From Odiellus spinosus (taxonomy: Eukaryota > Arthropoda > Arachnida > Opiliones > Phalangiidae), in the NCBI GenBank assembly GCA_963920705.1, contig OY987225.1, positions 18,539,992 through 18,603,991 on the forward strand: 64,000 nt of DNA, read 5' to 3'. This document shows, in pieces, positions 57,691-64,000 of this stretch. The position numbers and the translations under genes are program-made. Under the pieces are notes generated by a model. It was not told the DNA's origin. It was given only the letters and a program-made list of their open reading frames with translations, and did no database searches. The first letter of the stretch is position 1. Every line of letters begins with the position of its first letter.

Positions 57691-58228
57691 ATGAAAAATT
57701 AAAAACTTTTACATGAAAAATTAAAAACTTTTACATGAAAAATTAAAAACTTTTACATGAAAAATTAAAAACTTTTACATGAAAAATTAAAAACTTTTAC
57801 ATGAAAAATTAAAAACTTTTACATGAAAAATTAAAAACTTTTACATGAAAAATTAAAAACTTTTACATGAAAAATTAAAAACTTTTACATGAAAAATTAA
57901 AAACTTTTACATGAAAAATTAAAAACTTTTACATGAAAAATTAAAAACTTTTACATGAAAAATTAAAAACTTTTACATGAAAAATTAAAAACTTTTACAT
58001 GAAAAATTAAAAACTTTTACATGAAAAATTAAAAACTTTTACATGAAAAATTAAAAACTTTTACATGAAAAATTAAAAACTTTTACATGAAAAATTAAAA
58101 ACTTTTACATGAAAAATTAAAAACTTTTACATGAAAAATTAAAAACTTTTACATGAAAAATTAAAAACTTTTACATGAAAAATTAAACACTTTTACATGA
58201 AAAATTAAACACTTTTACATGAAAAATT
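57691..58228. repeat. Minisatellite, 22-bp unit, about 24.5 copies
   Basis: Near-perfect array of ATGAAAAATTAAAAACTTTTAC; the last two units change AAAAAC to AAACAC. The first unit grows out of CTGTCAGTAATGAAAAATT, which has a sister at about 57600 (CTGTCAGTAATAAAATTT), pointing to where it arose. It lies inside the LTR element. Confidence 0.97.
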
Positions 58229-58503
58229 CCTTTTCCAAAGACTTAACTCTTTCTTAATTTAAAACGTTTTGAGGTTCGTTCGGAAGTTATTTACGTATCC
58301 TGTGTTACGCCTCTATCCTGCATCATGTCATAAAAGGTGTGGCTTATTATGGGCTTGACCATCTTGTTATTCCTCTACTCTCCTTTTTTAAAAGGGGGGA
58401 GGATAGACTCTGGCCTACTGTGCCTTTAGTTTTTGTTATCTCGCCAACTTCGTTTTTCTCTTATCGAGAATTTTTCGCCTGAAGCCATTAGTCAACTTTC
58501 ACC

Positions 58504-58553
58504 CAGACACAGAGGCGCTAAAATTTTTTGACACAGAGGCGCTAAAATTTTTT
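58504..58553. repeat. 26-bp direct repeat, two units
   Basis: GACACAGAGGCGCTAAAATT occurs twice in tandem within the LTR element interior. Confidence 0.85.
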
Positions 58554-58953
58554 ATGACTTCTCTGGGAGAATTGTTAGATAAAAATAAATAGGCGAAGAA
58601 AATTTTTACCGGACCTTTCGATTTAAAGACTTTTTCTTAAATGAGTTTAATAATTTTGTATGTATAGTTTAAGAGTATTAATTGAAATTTAAAGATATTA
58701 TATTTTTTGAGTTTGTATTGTATTGAATATTTGGTAAATAGGAAAATTAAATTAGGAAGAAAAAGAGTAGGTCCAGGATAATAAAGTGAAAAACGAAACA
58801 TTTTTAAAACAAGCGAATTATTTCAAGACTTCAAATATAACAATAAAAGACTTAGAAATGACAATGCAGAAAGGAAATAATTATTCTATTCAATCCAATG
58901 GGTTAGGCCCCGCATTTCCAAATTCCCATTTGGGAAGGAATCTTTCCCACCCA

Positions 58954-59775
58954 AATGGGCGCCGGGACATTTGGGCGCCTGGACATTTGGGCGCCGGGAC
59001 ATTTGGGCGCTGGGACATTTGGGCGCCTGGACATTTAGGCGCCGGGACAATTGAGCCACATTTTAGATTAGGCTAAGCAAAGATTATAACCACTGAGCAG
59101 GTTTTTCTTTCGAATGGGATTCGGCCCAATGTCTCCCAATAATGTTTACCTCCCCGACTGAACTTTAGTTGAGTCAGTGAGGTTAAGTTTGGTAAGATTA
59201 CGTTTTCGTCAGGGATTTAATATTTTGGTTTCGAACTTGTTAATAAACCATTTTGCCTGAAACGCAAAATTTGTTTAGAACCAAGAGGGTCAGAAGGACA
59301 ATCGTTAATAATATCTTGTAATAATATATTTTTCGTAAGAAATACAAATACAAATTATTAGACCAAACATTCTTAATTAACGTTTGAATTGTCTGTTTTT
59401 AAGCAGGATATTTCAATTAGATTAAACCAGTTCAAGCCGCCTTTCTTGTAACCTTTTAGGTAAGGTTAGGTTAGATAATTACACAAACTAGCCCGTTCAT
59501 CCAACTAGATAATATCTTCGGCTAGCCCGTTAGTCTTGTAATATTTTAGGTTAGGTTAGGTTAGGTTAGGTTGGAAATAAATTCATTAGTTCCTAAATGT
59601 CGCGGCGTCCGATTGTCGCGGCGTCCGATTGTCGCGGCGCCCGAATGTCGCGGCGCCCGAATGTCGCGGCGCCCGAATGTCACGGCGCCCAAATGTCCTT
59701 ACAAACTTGGCGCCCAAAATGGCCAGCGCCTAATTTGCCGGCGCCTAATAGCCGGCGCCTGAATGTCGCGCGCCG
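58954..59775. mobile_element. Fold-back structure with tandem-repeat arms
   Basis: The left arm (58954-59050) is about six 16-bp units TTGGGCGCCGGGACAT. The right arm (59595-59775) is about seven units of the near-reverse-complement GTCGCGGCGCCCGAAT, then degenerate GGCGCC-containing words. Between them lie about 540 bp with TTAGG-type repeats. Inverted arms made of tandem units are typical of fold-back elements. The right arm runs directly into the 3' LTR. Confidence 0.75.
59150..59575 (+). repeat. TTAGG-bearing interspersed repeat, copies 3 and 4
   Basis: 59150-59260 repeats the order GGTTAAGTTTGG, TCGTCAGGG, TATTTTGGTTTCG seen at 22.8 and 27.7 kb. 59455-59575 has more TTAGG words, with five perfect TTAGG units at 59546-59570. 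Both lie between the arms of the fold-back structure. Confidence 0.65.
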
Positions 59776-60229
59776 GCAACAGGTGTCCAGCTGAAAGGTC
59801 ATTTAGGCAAATAGGTGGCGCTCCTTCCATGTAAATTTCAGGAATATTCCAGCTGGACTCCCTGTTGCAAAGCTCCACCCCCTTTTTCTTGCATAAATAG
59901 AAATGTTGTAGAGATAAGGAAACAGATTGATTAACAGATGGATTGCTAAACAGATAGATCGCGTTCTTAAAGAGAAGAATATTTTGAAATACAATATTGA
60001 GTAAACGCTTAGAACTTAGTTGAAATTATTTAAAGTAAGAAATTAATCATCTCGGTCACTTCGGAGGAAAGGAGATCAACGTTTATTACAACGCAAGGGT
60101 AATATAATATTTAGAAAATATCCCTTACAGGGATCTCCTCCCAATTCCTCCGAAAGGAAGTAAGTAACTTGGGGAAAGATAGAATAAAAAATAAATAGAG
60201 AATTAACGAAACATTTTTCCCCGGTTACA
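59775..60229 (+). repeat. 3' LTR
   Basis: 455 bp, GGCAACAGGTGTCC to CCGGTTACA, aligned throughout with the 5' LTR but with small insertions (for example ATTGAGTAAACGCTTAG near 59997) and substitutions, so the insertion is not very recent. Confidence 0.85.
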
Positions 60230-60233
60230 ACCT

Positions 60234-62499
60234 TATATATAACGGAAGGTAAATATTCCCTTTGAGGATTTAAATTATCGCTATCAAAACGTAATAAAAT
60301 TCAATGGCCTAACGTATATTTGTACGTAACGTTTTCTCCCCACCCTTTCCCCCGAGAAAAGTGTGGAAAAGTGTACAAAAAGTCAGGAAAGTGCTTGAAA
60401 ATTCTAGAAAGGTCCAGAAGGCTCTGGAAATATTACCTATATATTTCCCTTACTGCGGGCAATCAAGCTTTGTGCCCCCCTCCCCCTCTCAAACAATGTC
60501 CATATGTTTATCGCTAAACAGTCAACCAAGTTTTGGGTAGCAGCTTCTCCAGAAAGCAGTTTAGTTGGACACTTTCCAATTACTATGGAAAATGCACTAT
60601 TCATTCAAGATGGATACTCCAACAGGCGTATAAAATGGCAAAGGTTATCGGATAAAAAGTGATAATAAAAAGAAATTAGGAATAAAATAAGCACGCTTTC
60701 TTGATGTAAAATGCTAAACCAAAGTATATTATAATGTTAGAGATACTGTACGAAATTTGTCAAGTAATAAGAAACGTAATGGGCTAAAGTTTAAAAATGA
60801 ATATCTCAGGAACATAAAATATAGCAGTGAGATTTTAAGAGGTTCACACTTGAATGGCGTTATGGGCCAATGGCAAAGCGTGGGTAACTTTGTAAATAAT
60901 AGTTTGTCGGTGAACCATTATTGTTCTCTAATTTTTGGAGATTTAGATACAGTAATTATCGAAATTCGGAGCTGTAGCTATTCTTGAGTGTAGCCTTAAT
61001 GTTAAATGAAATAATCTGGAAAATTAACTCGTATTTTGTTATATTTCAAGCCAAGTGTGTATAATAATAGTATTGCTTAGTTTTTACGAGGCGCCAAAGT
61101 GGCCAAAATTAAAGAAATTGCTGAGAAAACTTTATTTTCGTTATAAATAATTTCATAATAGAAAGAAGAAGTTTTCTGTAAAAAAAAATGGTTTTGTCCA
61201 TATAAAAATTTATTTGATTGCACTAGCAAAATTAGAGTAGTTAGAGTAGTACTAAAAGCAGTAAAACGGTCTTCAAGTCAACTTCGAACACGCTGATTTT
61301 TTTCAGCTATTGATTCCTCAAGAATTATCCAGCACCCGCTTTCTTAATTCAGATGTTATAGTCATTTGTAAATCAGTTTTAAATCGAGTTAAATTTAATT
61401 TTTATAATGATTATGTTTAAATTGTTTTACGAGATGTTGTCCGTCTCGTCGTACTTTTAAGTCGTGATTTGACCAATTTACTCTTTGAACGAGACTCCGA
61501 AGGACTAGACAGTGTGACGTTTAAAGATTTAAGATTATAATAGAACAGAATAGGTCAAATTGGGGGAAACGTTAACTTGCGACGAGATCTTAAACTACAA
61601 TTTGAACATAAAATGACAAAAATATGTGAATTAAAAATAATGTACCTGAAAAACTAAGTTAAATAATTAAAATTCTTGAGGAATATACTGACGCGACAGG
61701 GGAGAGTTTAAAGTAGAATTTAAACGTAAGCATCATCGAACTGATAGTGAATGAAAAGTGTCATTTTTATTCAGAAACGATCACTAGTTGAGTTATAAAT
61801 TTTTAAAAGTATGTAAATTGTCCATCGACGCCCGTGTCGCGGGGTCAGTCAGGTTTTCAAGATTTTGTTACAGTTGGCAGGCCATTCAGTTTTAGATAAG
61901 GAACTGAAATTATAACGTAATTAAAAAACTAAAAATGAGGAGCTTGAAGAGTAACAGTAATGTGGTGAACTTAACGGAGATGGTACGAGCGTGGTAAGTA
62001 ATTTCACTAAACGCAATGGAATTTAGAAAATTATCCAATTCTCCCAGTATATATGTAGTACCTCAAATCTTTTTGCTCTTCAGGCGTGAAAAGGAAAATA
62101 TATTCTTCAACAATGAACGAATCTATTGCAAAAAAAAAAAAAAAAAAAAAAAATGTTCAAAAAGAGTCTACCTCGTCTTGCAAAGTCAAAATAGTAACCA
62201 ATTTAGTTTACATTGTATAACTCGAATCAAAGCACGAAAACCATCTATGTGAAGGAGGAAGGCTTAAGGAGCTAAATAAGTTTTAATTATATAAAAATAT
62301 TTTAATGTTATTTTTATCGTTTGAAAATTGACGCCCAACTTTTTAACAGGTTTTGAGACGAGCGAGGTCACGTGTTAGTGTTTTCAGAGCAGCCAGACAA
62401 GTAAAAAAGGTCGTGGTAAAAAATGTAACGTCCCCTTTTTCATTTTTTTTACAAATTAATAAATTTAGTAATTTATATCTGTACAGGTGAAACCTTGGA
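60234..62499. other. Intergenic, nothing firm
   Basis: AT-rich. Contains a poly-A tract at about 62130-62152. No recognisable gene, RNA or delimited element. Confidence 0.45.
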
Positions 62500-62504
62500 A
62501 AATG

Positions 62505-62572
62505 GGAAGTTCCAGGGCATTTATTAAAATTTCCGGACTACGCGCAGTGTAAAAGGCTGATTTCCGTCCCCG
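62505..62572. repeat. Fragment resembling a CAGGGACGG-type MITE end
   Basis: CCAGGGCATTTATTAAAATTTCCGGAC and CTGATTTCCGTCCCC recall the GGACATTT-AACAAAATTACCGGAC and TTATTTCCGTCCC blocks of the element at 8921-9159. No duplication is visible. Confidence 0.4.
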
Positions 62573-62741
62573 GAGAACAGACGTACTTAAGACGTAACAT
62601 GACGAGGAATAGGTTTAAGAACTTTATGTAGACAGGTTTTTTTTGCATTGGTCTATTTTTGGCCAAAAGTCTTTGTAGCGAACTGTATTGTTTTTTATCA
62701 AGGGGTATAAAGTAATATCATATCACGTAATTGGCTGTTTA

Positions 62742-62836
62742 TCAAATCAGCCGTCGTCGCCGCCAGTCCTCGTCGTCGCCGCCAGCCGTCATCGTCGTCG
62801 CCGCCAGCCGTCGTCGTCGTCGCCGCCAGCCGTCGT
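62742..62836. repeat. CGTCGTCGCCGCCAGC repeat
   Basis: Four imperfect units of about 22 bases made of CGTCGTCGCCGCCAGCC. GC-rich and CpG-rich, unlike its surroundings. An accidental frame through it encodes poly-arginine and serine. Confidence 0.9.
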
Positions 62837-62869
62837 TTCTTAGAGGACAATGGAATGATAAGGATGGAA

Positions 62870-63158
62870 GCAAGGAGGATCAGAGGAGAGGAAATGTGGA
62901 GACGGCGCGGTTCCTACTGCGTCGGCCTAAACTCCCACTCTGGGAGAACGGGGGTAGAGACGTTTCGTGGTAAAATGTTGTCGCGTGGGTAAAACGAATC
63001 CTTTATGAGACGCGCTAGCTAGCGACCACGTGACAACAGTTTACCTCAAGAATTTCCTATCCCCCCTTTCCACCCGAGTGGGAGGTTGGCTCTTCTCTCT
63101 CTAACTCAACGCAGCCCCACATTTCCTCTCCTTCTCTGATCCTCCTTGATGGAAGGAG
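62870..63158. repeat. Inverted repeat with AAGGAGGATCAGAG ends
   Basis: AAGGAGGATCAGAGG and GAGAGGAAATGTGG on the left (from about 62873) are mirrored by CCACATTTCCTCTCC and CTCTGATCCTCCTT on the right (to about 63149). Inner CTCCCACTCTGGGAG and CCGAGTGGGAGG also pair. Likely a MITE or fold-back element; no target duplication found. Confidence 0.65.
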
Positions 63159-63424
63159 GACATAGTATTTTTAGGGAAAGGTGTAATGTAATATTTAAGC
63201 AGTCCAATTAAAGACCGCATTTAATTTCGCGTTGCCCTTACGTGGTCAATTACGTAACCACTCGATACCTAATTGTTCTTTTTAACGTTTAATCAAAACA
63301 AAGGCCTAGTTTTGAATAAACGAAAGACAAGTATTTTTTAATCATTATTTTGTGTGAATGAGTGTGAGTTTGCGCAAACTCGAAGTATTTTACTAATTGT
63401 TAATGGAGTAATTATTAATTTACT
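63159..63424. other. Intergenic, nothing recognised
   Basis: No supported feature. It leads into the purine tract. Confidence 0.45.
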
Positions 63425-63454
63425 TTGGTAGTATTTTTTTTCATTGGTGTTCAG

Positions 63455-64000
63455 GAGGGCCGTGACCCGTGGAGAAATTGCCGTGACCCGTGGAGAAAAA
63501 GAAAAAAGAAAAAAAGGAAAAAAGGGAAAGAAAAAGAAAAAGGGAGGGGAGGGAAGAGGGAAGGGAGGAGGGAAGAGGGAAGGGAAGAGGGAAGGGAAGA
63601 GGGAAGGGAGGAGGGAAGGGAGGAGGGAAGAGGGAAGGGAAGAGGGAAGGGAAGAGGGAAGGGAGGAGGGAAGAGGGAAGGGAAGAGGGAAGGGAGGAGG
63701 GAAGAAGGAAGGGAGGAGGGAAGAGGGAAGGGAAGAGGGAAGGGAAGAGGGAAGGGAAGAGGGAAGGGAGAGGAGGGAAGGGAGAGGAGGGAAGGGAGAG
63801 GAGGGAAGGGAGAGGAGGGAAGGGAGAGGAGGGAAGGGAGAGGAGGGAAGGGAGAGGAGGGAAGGGAGGAGGGAGGGAGAGGAGGGAGGAGGGAAGAGGG
63901 AAGGGAGGAGGGAGGGAGAGGAGTTAGGAGAGGAGTTAGGAGGGAAGGAGAGGAGTTAGGAGAGGAGTTAGGAGGGAAGGAGAGGAGTTAGGAGGGAAGG
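63455..64000. repeat. Long polypurine tract, running off the window
   Basis: Starts with two copies of GCCGTGACCCGTGGAGAAA, then A-rich purine words, then about 460 bases made almost wholly of GGGAAGAGGGAAGGGAGG-type units, changing to GGGAGAGGAGGGAA and finally GGAGAGGAGTTAGGAGG with a few T. The purine bias is nearly complete on the plus strand from about 63500 to 63920. Three overlapping long frames through it are artefacts. Confidence 0.97.

Larger units (their letters stand above)
56734..60229 (+). mobile_element. Non-autonomous LTR retrotransposon
   Basis: Two related long terminal repeats (56734-57169 and 59775-60229) are in the same orientation, bounded outside by ACCT on both sides (56730-56733 and 60230-60233). 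A primer-binding-site-like TGGTGCCGCGACC follows the first LTR. The 2.6-kb interior has no gag or pol and is mostly repeats, so any mobility would depend on another element's proteins. No clear polypurine tract precedes the second LTR, whose first base is G rather than T. Confidence 0.82.

Noticed and set aside
57691..58228. Possible CRISPR or centromeric satellite
   Set aside because: No spacers; the array is short and confined to one LTR element.
59546..59570. Telomere
   Set aside because: Only five TTAGG units inside a dispersed repeat with sequence continuing on both sides.
62731..62973. 80-codon Arg/Ser-rich frame
   Set aside because: It arises from the CGTCGTCGCC repeat and runs into an inverted repeat.
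63425..63991. Three overlapping frames of 145-188 codons rich in Arg, Gly, Glu, Lys
   Set aside because: All three frames of a purine-only tract are open because stop codons need T. No coding signature.

Overview
The window is nuclear DNA of an animal, most likely an arthropod. Several genes are built from many small exons with GT..AG introns. One gene is a chemosensory-type ionotropic receptor, a family known only from protostomes. TTAGG-type pentamers, the arthropod telomere motif, are scattered through it. The base composition is AT-rich and about half of the readable signal is transposable elements. I cannot name the species.

Host genes, left to right. (1) 643-8056, minus: the 5' part (BTB and start of BACK) of a KLHL1/4/5-type kelch gene; its kelch repeats lie off the left edge. 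Its 6.6 kb intron holds a Penelope-like retroelement, a MITE and a 30-bp minisatellite. (2) 13111-21220, plus: a complete ten-exon carotenoid cleavage oxygenase (BCO/ninaB/RPE65 family), 538 residues, with all four iron-binding histidine positions present. (3) 23391-24812, minus, tail-to-tail with the oxygenase: four 3' exons of a divergent ionotropic receptor. (4) 32156-35323, plus: a complete five-exon gene for a 224-residue secreted protein with three sushi (CCP) domains, each carrying six cysteines instead of four.

From 35.7 to 50.9 kb everything is mobile DNA, and the order of events can be read. A LINE fragment was hit by a 5,457-bp hAT element with an 8-bp target duplication and an intact 841-codon transposase. 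An 800-bp PIF/Harbinger-type element carrying a MADF remnant then entered the hAT with a TAA duplication. Finally a 6,748-bp segment (37410-44157) was duplicated in tandem (44158-50905). The two copies differ only in two homopolymer lengths where I compared them. The second copy carries a transposase cut to 543 codons, ending in a stop created at the junction.

50.9-56.7 kb has no recognisable gene. 56734-60229 is an LTR retroelement without visible gag or pol. It holds a 22-bp minisatellite of about 24 units and a fold-back structure made of 16-bp repeats. 60.2-64 kb is gene-poor and ends in a long polypurine (GGGAAGAGG-like) tract.

Many smaller non-autonomous elements can be delimited by terminal inverted repeats and target duplications. 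They include hAT-type MITEs (8-bp), a family with CATGGGCC ends, Harbinger-like MITEs (3-bp), and two TTAA-flanked piggyBac-type elements that abut and share one TTAA. I found no new defence or catalytic system. The points most worth checking are the fresh tandem duplication with its truncated transposase, the abutting TTAA elements, the six-cysteine sushi protein, and the hammerhead-like core next to the Penelope relic.
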